Notes: a model not told the origin generated them from the letters alone. Counted from the first letter of the stretch, positions 53,085 to 62,480 are shown. The stretch: DNA of 64,000 nt from Flavisphingomonas formosensis (GCF_009755815.1 NZ_WRPK01000003.1:248001-312000); one strand, 5' to 3'. Numbers and translations: made by a program.

Positions 53085-55298
53085 TCAAAAGGCGAAAGAC
53101 AGTTCCACACCGATCGTGCGCGGTGCGGCATAGGCATAAGCGGGCGAGAGGAAACCCGAAATCTGCGAACCGGGTGCCGTCGAATAGACGACGTGGCGGC
53201 TGTTCAGGACGTTCTTGCTGAACAGCGACAGGTCCGCCGGCTTGCCGAACAGGTCGCGATGCAGCGTGATGCGGCCGTCGAGGTTCGAGAAGCCCTTGGT
53301 TCGATAGAATAGATTGCCGGCCACGGCTGGGCCGGCGCCGGCCGTGTTCCAGACTTTCGCCTTGTAGCTGTAATCGGCGCGCACGCTGAGATTGCCGAAA
53401 TCGGACCGCACCACCGTGTAATCGGCCGACAGGTTGATGCTGTGCTTCGGCGCATAGGGGATGCGGAAGAGCGGCGCCACATTGCTGCCGTCAGGCGCGG
53501 TCACGCGGTTCACCTTGGTATCGAGGAAGGCGTAGGAGGCGTCCAGCCGCAGATCGCGTGTCGGTGCAGCCGACAATTCGGCCTCCAGCCCCTTCAGCGT
53601 CGCGCGGCCGGCATTCAGTGTCGCGGTGATCGTGGGATTGGTCGGATCGAGCGTGAGATCGAGCTGGATATCCTTATATTTGTTGTAGAAAGCCGCGAAA
53701 TTGGCGCGCAGGCGACGGTCGAACAACTCGGTCTTCAAACCGATCTCGAAGCTCGTCAGCGTCTCCGGACCATAGGTTTTCGTGAAATCCGGCGTCGTCT
53801 CGCTGGAGCCGCCCGCGCGATAGCCGGTCGAGACCTTGGCGTAGCTGTTGACCTTGTCGCTCCAGCGATAGCTGGCGGTGAAGGACGGGTTGAAGCGGGT
53901 GAACTTCTGATCGTTGCGCGTGCCGATCTCGACTATGAGACCGTTGAAATACTGATCCCGACTGGCGCTGCGCTTGTCCCCGGTAACACGCGCGCCGGCG
54001 GTGAGATCGAGCCGGTCGCCGAGGATCGGCGGCGTGAAGGTGAGTTGGGCATAGGCGGCTTTGGAAATGGATCGGGCGCGGATCGCATAGTCGCTGACGA
54101 TATTGCCGAGCGCCAGGTTGAACTCCTGATCATGACGGGCCTTCTCTCGGTAGTAATATAGCCCGAACGTATATTTGATGCGATCGTCCCAGGCGGAACC
54201 GACCGCCTGCAATTCCTGCGAGAATTGCTTGCTGAGTATGTCGTTCGTCGAGTTGAGTGGCGTCAGATAGACTTCCAGCGTGTCCTGATAGGAATAGGAA
54301 TGGAAGTAGCGGATGCCGGTAATCGAACGCAGGGTGAGGTTGGGCATCGCCTTCCAGTCCAGAGTCATCGCATGGTCGCGAATATTGACATGGGATTTGT
54401 GGAGCGTCGCCGGCCGATAGGCATGATCGCGGCGGGCCTCGTAGATCAGGCCCGGATAGATTTCCAAGCCGTCCAGCGCCGGGCTTTCCAGCAGCATCGG
54501 TGTCGCGGTGATGCGGGCCACCTCGAAGCTGTAGTCGGCGGTGAAATCGCTGTCCGGGCGCCAGCGTGCGGCGATGCGGCCGCCGACATGCCGTTCGGTG
54601 TTGTAGTTGTTCGTGTCGGGCACGCTCGGATCATGCTGGTTCTTGCCGAAACCGTCGTCGCCGCCAACCGCCAGCGTGCCCTTGATCGCGATGTTTGCGA
54701 ATTCGGGCAGGTCGACATTGGTGATGCTGCGATACTGGTTGCGTGAGGCGTAGGAGGCGAGCTGGCGGACGCCGAACTCGCCGCTCGGCGCGCGGCTGAT
54801 GATGTTGATCGCGCCGCCCGTGGTGTTGCGTCCATAGAGCGTGCCCTGCGGCCCGCGCAGCACCTCGACGCGCTCGACATCGGCCAGGTCGAAGATCACG
54901 GTCTGCGGGCGGGCATTGTAGACGCCATTCTCATAGACGCCGATCGCACCGTCCTTGGTGATCTGGATCGGATCGCCGAGGCCCATGCCGCGCATGAAGA
55001 AGAAGAGGGTGGTGCTCGTCGTCGAATAGGCGGCCTGATAAAGGGTCGGTGTCGCCTGGACGAGACCCTGGACGGTATTGATCCCCTTCGCCTGCATGGC
55101 TTCGCCGGACAAGGTGGCGATGGCGATCGGCACCTTCTGCAGATTCTCGCCGCGACGCTGCGCGGTGACGACGATGTCCTGGATGCCGGCACCGGGCACG
55201 GCGGCGGTGCTCTCCGAAGTCTGTGCGTGCGCGGTCGCCGGCAGCATGGCCACCGCTCCCATGAGCAGACGTGCGGGTCTGATCCGATCGTTCGGCAT
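53085..55298 (-). CDS. TonB-dependent outer-membrane receptor
   Basis: The 737-residue protein has a signal peptide (about 1-25), a TonB box region QDIVVTAQRR, a plug domain with VERVEVLRGPQGTLYGRNTTGGAINI, and a 22-strand barrel ending in Phe (GVELSFAF). It imports an unknown ligand with energy from TonB. Sequence type is that of the large sphingomonad receptor group used for organic nutrients, not classic siderophore receptors. The start follows GGAGAGGGACCA. It heads a short operon with the DUF1214 gene. Confidence 0.92.
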   Translation of the reverse strand: MPNDRIRPARLLMGAVAMLPATAHAQTSESTAAVPGAGIQDIVVTAQRRGENLQKVPIAIATLSGEAMQAKGINTVQGLVQATPTLYQAAYSTTSTTLFFFMRGMGLGDPIQITKDGAIGVYENGVYNARPQTVIFDLADVERVEVLRGPQGTLYGRNTTGGAINIISRAPSGEFGVRQLASYASRNQYRSITNVDLPEFANIAIKGTLAVGGDDGFGKNQHDPSVPDTNNYNTERHVGGRIAARWRPDSDFTADYSFEVARITATPMLLESPALDGLEIYPGLIYEARRDHAYRPATLHKSHVNIRDHAMTLDWKAMPNLTLRSITGIRYFHSYSYQDTLEVYLTPLNSTNDILSKQFSQELQAVGSAWDDRIKYTFGLYYYREKARHDQEFNLALGNIVSDYAIRARSISKAAYAQLTFTPPILGDRLDLTAGARVTGDKRSASRDQYFNGLIVEIGTRNDQKFTRFNPSFTASYRWSDKVNSYAKVSTGYRAGGSSETTPDFTKTYGPETLTSFEIGLKTELFDRRLRANFAAFYNKYKDIQLDLTLDPTNPTITATLNAGRATLKGLEAELSAAPTRDLRLDASYAFLDTKVNRVTAPDGSNVAPLFRIPYAPKHSINLSADYTVVRSDFGNLSVRADYSYKAKVWNTAGAGPAVAGNLFYRTKGFSNLDGRITLHRDLFGKPADLSLFSKNVLNSRHVVYSTAPGSQISGFLSPAYAYAAPRTIGVELSFAF

Positions 55299-55626
55299 TG
55301 GTCCCTCTCCCTCTGGGCGGGGTGGCTGCGAGCTGGTTGACCCGGCTTCGCGCTATCCCCGCATGCCACCTACCGGCGGCAGACGGATGCTGGATCGCAA
55401 GCGCGCCCGACTGTGACAATCGCCGCACGGGAACCGATCTGCTCGATTGGATGCCCAGAATTGCTCAGCGCTTGGTTCGAAGGAACGGCGTTGCGGGGTT
55501 CCGCCCCGAGCAATGAGCAATCATGCGCTCCGTTTTGAGCATTTTTGTGCCCGAGCGCCGACTGGACGGGGAAAATGTCGCGCAGCATTTCATGCGAAAG
55601 ACAGGAACAACGGATCGGAGGGGATG
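55299..55626. promoter_or_regulatory. Divergent control region of the TonB receptor and the sulfotransferase
   Basis: No supported gene lies here. The motif GAGCAAT occurs as a direct tandem pair (55507-55513 and 55514-55520), once inverted (ATTGCTC 55459-55465) and once degenerate (GAGCATT 55536-55542). Spaced repeats like these could be an AraC-type binding region. Confidence 0.45.
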
Positions 55627-56922
55627 ATGAGCGATAGCGAAAATGGCGGAGCGACGGTCGATCGCCGCACGGCCTGGAAACCCCAGGCACGCCCCGAATG
55701 GGCCCGGCAGCTCAACGAGTTGGGTACCAAGCTGGACATGAAGGCCGTGGTGCCGCTGGACGAGCAGTCGCTGTGCGATGCGGCGATGCGCAACACCGGG
55801 CTCAGCGATTTCGACGAGGATGGCTGGCGCGATCATTTCCGCGTGCTCCTGAAAGCGATCGAGGAGGAAGGGCGGGTCAATTTCTACGGCCGGATCCTCA
55901 CCCGGTCGGATTTCATCACCTATCTCGAGGCACGGCTGACGATCACCGAGGCCTATAAGCGCAATCCGGAGATCGACGCGGAGGTCATCACCGAGCCGGT
56001 CTTCATCCTCGGCCTCGGGCGGTCGGGCACGACGATCCTCCACGAGACGCTGTCGCAGGATCCGCAGTTCCGTTCCGTTCGCCGCTGGGAGGCGCTGTTC
56101 CCGACGCCTGCGCCCGAAGAAGCGACCTATGAGACGGATCCGCGCATCGCCAAGGCGGCGGGGCGGGTCGACCTGGTGCACACGCTCTGTCCCGAATTCG
56201 AGGCGATGCATGCCTGGGGCGCGGAGATTCCGGTGGAGGATATCGAGTTCACCTATCTCACCTTCTTCTCCGAAGTGTGGGTGAACGCCTTCCAGATTCC
56301 GAGCTACGATGCCTATTTCAACAAGGTGGGGCCGCAATATCATTTCTACTGGCACAAGCGCTTCCTGAAGCTGCTCCAGTCGAAATATCGCAAGCCGCAC
56401 TGGCTCTTGAAGAATCCGACCCATATGGAGCGGATTCCCTATCTGCTCGACACCTATCCCGATGCGAAGATCATCTTCCCGCATCGCGATCCGATCGTGT
56501 CGGCGGATTCGGTGGTCAACGTCAGTGGCACGATCTTCCATTGGCGCACCGACGAACCCTATGCCTATGACCATAGCGCCGCCGCCTGGGTGGACATCGG
56601 CCCGCGCGTGAAGATCTGGGACGATGTGATCGACTGGATCGAGGCCGGCCGGGTGCGGCCGGGCTATTTCGCCAATTCCATCTATGCCGAATTCATGCGC
56701 GATCCGCGCACGGCGATCGTCGGCATCTATCGCGATCTCGGCTTGGAGCTGACGCCCACCGCGCTCGAGCGGATGCTCACCTTCCTCCAGAGCCGGCACG
56801 GGGGGGCGCATGGCAACAGCTCGACCTACGAGAAATCGAAGAGCGCCGATCCGCGCACGATGGAGGAGCGGCGCCGCTATCAGCGCTATCAGAGCTATTT
56901 CGGGGTGCCGGACGAGATTTGA
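55627..56922 (+). CDS. Sulfotransferase-family protein
   Basis: The 431-residue protein has the PAPS-binding loop VFILGLGRSGTTILHETL (about 120) and the second site IIFPHRDPIVSADSVVN. These are the two nucleotide contacts of sulfotransferases. It would move sulfate from PAPS to a hydroxyl group of an unknown acceptor. Two adjacent ATG codons (55624, 55627) are possible; GGAGG spacing favours the second. An AraC regulator follows on the same strand after a hairpin repeat. Confidence 0.85.
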   Translation: MSDSENGGATVDRRTAWKPQARPEWARQLNELGTKLDMKAVVPLDEQSLCDAAMRNTGLSDFDEDGWRDHFRVLLKAIEEEGRVNFYGRILTRSDFITYLEARLTITEAYKRNPEIDAEVITEPVFILGLGRSGTTILHETLSQDPQFRSVRRWEALFPTPAPEEATYETDPRIAKAAGRVDLVHTLCPEFEAMHAWGAEIPVEDIEFTYLTFFSEVWVNAFQIPSYDAYFNKVGPQYHFYWHKRFLKLLQSKYRKPHWLLKNPTHMERIPYLLDTYPDAKIIFPHRDPIVSADSVVNVSGTIFHWRTDEPYAYDHSAAAWVDIGPRVKIWDDVIDWIEAGRVRPGYFANSIYAEFMRDPRTAIVGIYRDLGLELTPTALERMLTFLQSRHGGAHGNSSTYEKSKSADPRTMEERRRYQRYQSYFGVPDEI

Positions 56923-56940
56923 GGAGCACCGTTCCGACAC

Positions 56941-56968
56941 CGTCATCCTGACGAAAGTCAGGATGACG
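56941..56968. repeat. Perfect REP-like hairpin CGTCATCCTGAC-GAAA-GTCAGGATGACG
   Basis: A 12-bp perfect stem closes a GAAA tetraloop 19 bases after the sulfotransferase stop. The palindrome type (GTCATCC...GGATGAC) is a common dispersed repeat in this group. It lacks a T tract, so it is more likely a REP element than a terminator. Confidence 0.8.
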
Positions 56969-57116
56969 AAGAAATGATCCCGAAAGTTGGCCCCCGCCTC
57001 CGCGGCGGCGCCATGCCAATCTCTACTGTATCGCCGGTGTTTGACGGTTGAAAATCGGTGGCTATTCTTCCGCCGAGACTGCGCAAAGCAGCGTTTGCTG
57101 GAGGAGGAGCGCCGTC

Positions 57117-58193
57117 ATGGCATCGATGTCGCCGGGCGACTGGCTTGCCGATCCGCGCCATGTGCCTGTCGATCATGTTCGCCTGCTGCTGGAAAAGGCG
57201 GAGAGCATCGGACTTTCGTCGACCCGGCTGCTCCGCCGGTGCCGCCTGTCCTACAATCTCGACGATCTGTGCGCCGGCCGCGTCTCGCGCGTTCCGATCG
57301 CGGATTTCGCGCGGGTGCGCCATGCCTGCCTGATCGAGATCCGGCAGCGCATCGCCCCGTCCCATTATGCCGGCATGTCGCGCGACGATTTCGATTTCAT
57401 GTGCCATAGCCTGATCACCAGCACGACCTTGCACGAGATGTTGGAACGGCAGTCCCGCTTCTTCGAGATCGGTGGCCGGCGCGACGGCTGGTCGACGCTG
57501 AGCGTCGCGGACGATCGCGCCACCTTCGAGATCCATCTCGGGCCGGCGGAAGGGCAGTGGGAATTCTTCTTCGTGATGAATGCCTTCTCGGTCTTCTCGC
57601 GGCTGATCGAGTGGGCGGTGGGTGAGCCCATCGAGATGAGCTATCTGACATCCTGTCCGCGCGATCCGGAGAATAGGGCGATCGCGGCGATCTTCGGCAA
57701 TCGCTGCACCTTTCGTGCACCTGCGCACCAGATGATCTTCCCGGCGAGGCTGCTCGATCGCGCCGTCGTGCGCACGCCCGCGGACCTGCGCGAATTCCTC
57801 CGACGCTTCCCTTTCGACGCGGTGGTGTCGATGGAGACCTCGACCGACCTGTCCAGCCGGATCGGGGCGCTCTATCGCCATGCGATCCTCAACCATCAAC
57901 CGCTTCCGACGATCGCCGGGCTTTCCCGGCAGCTCGGCATCGCCAATGCCACGCTGCGCCGGCGGCTGGACGCCGAGGGCGTTTCGATCCGGGTGATCAA
58001 GGACGAGGTGCGCGCGGCGCTGGCCCGCGAGTTTCTGTCGAACGATTATCTGCCGGTCGGCGACGTCGCGAGCACGCTGGGGTTCAGTGGGGCAAAGGCC
58101 TTTACGCGGGCATTCCGCGGCTGGACGGGGGTGACGCCGGCTTTCTATCGCCGGGCTTGCGAGAGCAGCAACCAACCTGTCATGCAGCATTGA
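57117..58193 (+). CDS. AraC-family regulator with PF12625-type N-terminal domain
   Basis: The 358-residue protein has an N-terminal ligand domain of the Arabinose_bd type and a C-terminal AraC DNA-binding domain (about 255-350) with IAGLSRQLGIANATLRRRL and VASTLGFSGAKAFTRAFRGW. Related regulators (OruR/ArgR-like) act on lipids, steroids or amino acids. The start at 57117 follows GGAGGAGGAG. It may control the TonB-receptor and sulfotransferase genes. It ends 3 bases before the convergent radical SAM gene. Confidence 0.87.
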   Translation: MASMSPGDWLADPRHVPVDHVRLLLEKAESIGLSSTRLLRRCRLSYNLDDLCAGRVSRVPIADFARVRHACLIEIRQRIAPSHYAGMSRDDFDFMCHSLITSTTLHEMLERQSRFFEIGGRRDGWSTLSVADDRATFEIHLGPAEGQWEFFFVMNAFSVFSRLIEWAVGEPIEMSYLTSCPRDPENRAIAAIFGNRCTFRAPAHQMIFPARLLDRAVVRTPADLREFLRRFPFDAVVSMETSTDLSSRIGALYRHAILNHQPLPTIAGLSRQLGIANATLRRRLDAEGVSIRVIKDEVRAALAREFLSNDYLPVGDVASTLGFSGAKAFTRAFRGWTGVTPAFYRRACESSNQPVMQH

Positions 58194-58196
58194 GGA

Positions 58197-59606
58197 TCAG
58201 GCAGCGGCGACTGCCTCCAAGGGCGCACCATCTTCGCTGCCCCGTGCAGTGACGCGGGACAATATCGCCTCGAGCAGGGGCGTCATGTGGGCAAGCCGTT
58301 GGGTCTTGATCACGAGGTCCCAGAGCGGCTCGAATTTCTTCCAACCGGCGGCATAGAAGAAATGCTTGGCCCGATGCTTGAGGCTGTCATGAACCAATGC
58401 GCCCCGCGCGATCGATCGCCAAGCGTAGAAATCGCGATAGGCGCGATGGTAGCCTGTCTCAAGCGCTTCCGGTGTCAGCCGCGCTGGTCGGTAGACGACG
58501 TGCCGCGTGTCGTAGCGGTCCCAGTCGCTGCTGGTGATTCGGCCGGCCGCTGCCAGCATCTGGTGCAGGCGGGTGCCTGGATAGGGTGTCTGGATGTGGA
58601 AGGTGGCAGTGGTGATGCCGTTGCGCACTGCCCAATCGACGGTGCGATCGAACACGTCCGGTCCATCTTCGTCCATGCCGAACACGAAAGATCCGTTGAT
58701 CATGATGCCGAGGTCGCTGAGCCGGCGCGCCACCGCCTCATAATTGCGGGCGAGATTCTGCTTCTTGTTGCTGGCGCGCAGATTTTCGGGGCTGAACGTC
58801 TCGAAGCCGACGAACAGGCTGCGCAGGCCGGCCTCGGCGGCGCGTTCGATCAGATCGCCACGGAGCACCGAATCCACTGTCGCCGCGCCCTGGAACAGCC
58901 GCCCCATGCCGCGCATCCCCTCGAACAACCCGGTGGCGAAACGGCGGTCGCCGAGCAGGTGATCGTCGAGGAAATAGAGGTGGCGACCGGGCAGGCGATC
59001 GATCTCGGCCAGCGCCTCGTCGATCCGCTGTGTATAGAAGCTCCGGCCGCCAGCGAAGAAGGCGTCCTTGTAGCAGAAATCGCAATGCTGCGGGCAGCCG
59101 CGCGTGACGACGATCGAGTTGGGCACCAGATAGCGGCTGCGCTTGATCAAATCGCGGCGCACGGGCGGAATGCCCTCGATCGAACGGCCCACGGTCGAGG
59201 CATAGCGACGCTGCGGTTGGCGCGCGCGTAGATCGCGCAGAAATTGCGGGAAGGTCTGTTCGCCAGGGCCGATGAAGATGGCGTCGGCGTGGGCGGCGGC
59301 TTCGTCCGGCAGGGCAGTCACATGGAGTCCGCCAAGTGCGACAAAGCATCCCTTGGCCCGATAGAGATCGGCGAGGGCATAAGCGCGATAAGCGTTGGTT
59401 ATATAAACCTGGATCACCACGAGGTCCGGTCTGTCGTCGGTACGCAGCGGCTCGACATGATCGTCTACCAGTTCCGCCTCGTCGTCGGGCGCGAGATACG
59501 CGGCGAGTGTTGCGAGGCCGAGTGGAGGGAAGAGCGAATATTTGATCGGGCGCCAAAATGGGCTCTTGGCCTCGGTCAGCGCGGGCAGGATGAACTTGAC
59601 CTTCAT
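58197..59606 (-). CDS. Cobalamin-type radical SAM protein
   Basis: The 469-residue protein has an N-terminal B12-binding-like Rossmann domain (about 1-130) with SLFPPLGLATLAAYLAP and GGLHVTALPDE, then a radical SAM core with C171, C175 and C178 (CPQHCDFC). The C-terminal part is helical. Members carry out methylations, thiolations and other radical reactions. No usual His in a D-x-H-x-x-G B12 motif is visible, so cobalamin binding is uncertain. The start at 59606 follows AAAGG. It lies 104 bases after the ureohydrolase stop on the same strand. Confidence 0.85.
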   Translation of the reverse strand: MKVKFILPALTEAKSPFWRPIKYSLFPPLGLATLAAYLAPDDEAELVDDHVEPLRTDDRPDLVVIQVYITNAYRAYALADLYRAKGCFVALGGLHVTALPDEAAAHADAIFIGPGEQTFPQFLRDLRARQPQRRYASTVGRSIEGIPPVRRDLIKRSRYLVPNSIVVTRGCPQHCDFCYKDAFFAGGRSFYTQRIDEALAEIDRLPGRHLYFLDDHLLGDRRFATGLFEGMRGMGRLFQGAATVDSVLRGDLIERAAEAGLRSLFVGFETFSPENLRASNKKQNLARNYEAVARRLSDLGIMINGSFVFGMDEDGPDVFDRTVDWAVRNGITTATFHIQTPYPGTRLHQMLAAAGRITSSDWDRYDTRHVVYRPARLTPEALETGYHRAYRDFYAWRSIARGALVHDSLKHRAKHFFYAAGWKKFEPLWDLVIKTQRLAHMTPLLEAILSRVTARGSEDGAPLEAVAAA

Positions 59607-59710
59607 AATCCAGCCTTTCGTCTGATTGGCGAAGCGGATGTGGCTTAGCCGCGGCCGGAGCAGATACGATGGGCGGTCGATGAAGAAATGGTGCGGATGC
59701 GGCAAAGCCG

Positions 59711-60733
59711 TCACGCTGCCCTTCGGAAGGCGCCATCCGCCTGCCAGGAGGCTCCCAGCATATTGACGATCATTCGGCCTGCGTTGATGCAGCTGAGGCC
59801 GTTGGTGAAATCGAAGGATGGTGCGATCTCGACGATGTCGAGTCCGATCACGCGATTGCGGCGGCCAAGGATGCGGAGCAAGGGAAGGAGTTGCCGCATC
59901 GCGACTCCTCCGGGCGACGGGGCCATGACGCCCGGCATCTCGGCCGGATCGATGCCGTCCGCGTCGATCGTGACGTAGACCGGACTGTTCTCGGGAATTC
60001 CGGCAATGGCTTGTTCCAGCCCCCGTGCATGGACTTCGGCGGCGGTGACGAGGCGCGAGCCCCAGGCATGGGCGGCCTCCACCTCCGCGCGGCGGGCGCT
60101 GCCCGTGCCGCGCAGGCCGATCTGCACCATCCCGGCGATCCAGGGCCGGCGGCTGGCCCAGTAGAGTGGGCTGCTATAGCCGCGCCGCACGCCGGCGACC
60201 TCCGGTCGCCAGTCGAGATGGGCATCGACGTGGACGATGTGGATCGGCTGGCGCGCGGCCTCCAGAGCGTCGATCACCGGAATGGTCACGCCATGATCGC
60301 CCCCGAGGACGAAAAGTTGCGTGCCTTGCGCGATAAGCCGCGCGGCGAGGGCGGTGACGCGCGCGGCATGGTGATCGTAGGGCCCGCCTTCGAAGGGGAC
60401 GTTGCCGCCGTCGATGCAGCGCGGCGCAGTCTCCCCCAACGGGGCGCCAAGATCGAAATCCCAATGATCCGGCCCGTCTGAAATCTGGTGCGAGAGCGCA
60501 CGGATCGCGTTCGGCGCACGGGATTGATCGTTCGGGAACGGGTCGTGGGGATAGGGTTCGCTGTGCGGCAGTCCGATGAGCGCGACCTCCGCATCCGCCC
60601 AGCCGTCCGGGTCGGTGATGATCGGCCAATCGAGGAAGGGCCGCACAGGCGCGAGAGTGAAGGAATCGGGCATACGGAGCTCATAATCGATCGATGAGGG
60701 CGGAAGAACGCCGATTGATCGAGATGGGGTCAT
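59711..60733 (-). CDS. Ureohydrolase (arginase/agmatinase family)
   Basis: The 340-residue enzyme has the two-Mn site: H147 in GGDHGVT, D170, H172 and D174 in DAHLDW, and D257 and D259 in TIDADGIDP. It cleaves a guanidino group to release urea; the substrate could be agmatine, guanidinobutyrate or another guanidine and cannot be told. The start at 60733 shares ATGA with the AraC stop; an internal ATG at 60673 would give 320 residues and is also plausible. Confidence 0.88.
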   Translation of the reverse strand: MTPSRSIGVLPPSSIDYELRMPDSFTLAPVRPFLDWPIITDPDGWADAEVALIGLPHSEPYPHDPFPNDQSRAPNAIRALSHQISDGPDHWDFDLGAPLGETAPRCIDGGNVPFEGGPYDHHAARVTALAARLIAQGTQLFVLGGDHGVTIPVIDALEAARQPIHIVHVDAHLDWRPEVAGVRRGYSSPLYWASRRPWIAGMVQIGLRGTGSARRAEVEAAHAWGSRLVTAAEVHARGLEQAIAGIPENSPVYVTIDADGIDPAEMPGVMAPSPGGVAMRQLLPLLRILGRRNRVIGLDIVEIAPSFDFTNGLSCINAGRMIVNMLGASWQADGAFRRAA

Positions 60734-61545
60734 CCACCGCCCCGTCGAGTCATGCGGCGCCGATATTCGGCCGGGCTTTCCCCCGTCAGCCGCGAAAATG
60801 CCTTGGCGAAGGCGCTGAGCGAGGCATAGCCGATGTCGGCCGCGACATCGGTGACGCGGGCGCCGGCGGCGAGGGCGCGCATCGCGGTGAGGATCCGGGC
60901 CTGGGCGAGCCACGGCTGCCAGCCCATGCCGGTTTCCTCGGCGAAGCGGCGACGAAAGCTGCGCTCGGACATTGCGGCGGCATGGCAAGCGCCGGCCTGG
61001 GTGGCGCCGCCTGGATCGGTCAGGGCATAGTCCATCGCGCGGGCGAGGCCGGGATGATCGCTGCGCGGCAGGCTCAGCGGCAGCTCGCTTTCCAGCCATT
61101 CATTGCACAGGAGCGCGAGCGTCGCGAAGAAGCTCTGCGCAAGAGGATCGGCCTCCGCGGCGCCTTGTGGCCAGCGCATGGCGTGCAGGATCATCTCGCG
61201 CATCATCGGTGTCGCAACGAGGATGCGGACCTGATCGCCGGCCGCTGTCACCGTCTCGGGTGCGAAATAGAGGGAGGCATGCGCCTCGTCGGTAACGGTG
61301 GTGCGATGGCGGACGCCGGCCGGAATCCAGGAGGCGCGCCCGGCGGGCAGCAGATAATGGGCGTGCGCCGTTTCGATCTGGGTGGTGCCGGCTATGGCGT
61401 AGAGCAGTTGGTGATAGCTGTGGGCGTGCCAGTCATAGACGGTGTCGCGGGCCGGATCGCGGAAGGCGAAACCGGTGCCCAAGGGGCGATCCAACCCATA
61501 TTGCCTCAGGGCTGCCGCGGTTTCGTTTGGGTCGAGGTAGCGCAT
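60730..61545 (-). CDS. AraC-family regulator with cupin domain
   Basis: The 271-residue protein has a cupin-like N-terminal domain (about 30-110) with VYDWHAHSYHQLLYAIAG and LLPAGRASWIPAGVRH, and an AraC domain (about 170-265) with VTDVAADIGYASLSAFAKAF. It is coupled to the ureohydrolase by ATGA, so it probably controls guanidino-compound breakdown. A 9-bp dyad lies 4 bases before its start and 55 before the divergent methyltransferase. Confidence 0.87.
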   Translation of the reverse strand: MRYLDPNETAAALRQYGLDRPLGTGFAFRDPARDTVYDWHAHSYHQLLYAIAGTTQIETAHAHYLLPAGRASWIPAGVRHRTTVTDEAHASLYFAPETVTAAGDQVRILVATPMMREMILHAMRWPQGAAEADPLAQSFFATLALLCNEWLESELPLSLPRSDHPGLARAMDYALTDPGGATQAGACHAAAMSERSFRRRFAEETGMGWQPWLAQARILTAMRALAAGARVTDVAADIGYASLSAFAKAFSRLTGESPAEYRRRMTRRGGG

Positions 61546-61548
61546 GGC

Positions 61549-61578
61549 CGTTCATCGCTTATTTTTGACCGATGAACG
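61549..61578. promoter_or_regulatory. 9-bp dyad CGTTCATCG-N12-CGATGAACG
   Basis: A perfect 9-bp inverted repeat with a 12-base A/T-rich spacer lies between the divergent AraC gene and the methyltransferase gene. Two-turn spacing suits a dimeric regulator. It can also form a hairpin in the leader of either transcript. Confidence 0.55.
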
Positions 61579-61632
61579 TTAGCCGGCCAACCGGTCAATG
61601 GCTATCCCGTCGCCCGACAAAGGAGCCGGGAC

Positions 61633-62397
61633 ATGACGAGCGATACTGCCCACGACCAACGCATCATCACGCAATTCACTCGCTGGGCCGCGCCTTTCGC
61701 GGCGCTGCCGGTGCATGCCGAAGCGGATGGCATGGCGCGGACGCTCTCGGCGGTGGACGCGCAGCCAGGTGATAGGGTCCTCGACGTCGCCTGCGGGCCG
61801 GGCATAGTCGCCTGCGCGCTGGCGGCGCAGGGAGCGCGCGTGACGGGCATCGATCTCACCCCGGCGATGATCGCCGAAGCGAAGGCGCGGCAGAGCGCCG
61901 AGGGGCTTGCCGGCCTCGATTGGCAGGTGGGCGATGCGACGGCCTTGCCCTTCGCGGACGAAACGTTCGACCGCGTGGTGACGCGCTACAGCTTCCATCA
62001 TCTGCCCGAGCCGGTCGCGGCGCTGCGCGAGATGCGGCGGGTGTGCCGGGCGGGCGGGCGCGTCGTGGTGATCGACGCGACTCCCGCGGCGGATACGCAG
62101 GTCGCTTACGATCGTATGGAGACGTTGCGCGATCCGTCGCACACCAGCGCGCTGACCTTGGAGCAACTGCGCGGGATCGGGCGAGAGACCGGCCTCGTCG
62201 AGGCGGTGATCGATCATTATGCGCTCGAGGCGCAACTGGCGACCCTGGCGGATGCGCGGGATATGGCCGCCCTGGAGGCGATGTTCGACGAGGATATCAG
62301 CGGCGGCCAGGATCGCATCGGCGTCGGCGCGTGGCGGGCCGGGGACGGCATCCGCTTCCGCTTCCCGGTTTCGATCATCGCCTGGCGACGGGAGTGA
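61633..62397 (+). CDS. Class I SAM methyltransferase, UbiE-like
   Basis: The 254-residue protein has the SAM-binding motif VLDVACGPGIVACALA and the second motif VTGIDLTPAMIAEA, followed by FDRVVTRYSFHHLPEPVAALREM, typical of the UbiE/Methyltransf_11 group. The acceptor is unknown. The start at 61633 follows AGGAG with 8 bases spacing. It is divergent from the AraC gene. Confidence 0.87.
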   Translation: MTSDTAHDQRIITQFTRWAAPFAALPVHAEADGMARTLSAVDAQPGDRVLDVACGPGIVACALAAQGARVTGIDLTPAMIAEAKARQSAEGLAGLDWQVGDATALPFADETFDRVVTRYSFHHLPEPVAALREMRRVCRAGGRVVVIDATPAADTQVAYDRMETLRDPSHTSALTLEQLRGIGRETGLVEAVIDHYALEAQLATLADARDMAALEAMFDEDISGGQDRIGVGAWRAGDGIRFRFPVSIIAWRRE

Positions 62398-62480
62398 AAT
62401 CCCGTCTCGGCAGGAGCCCATCCTTCGGGCCGAATCGTCGAAGAATGGCGGTTTTGACGAACTCGGCCCAAACGGCGCGC

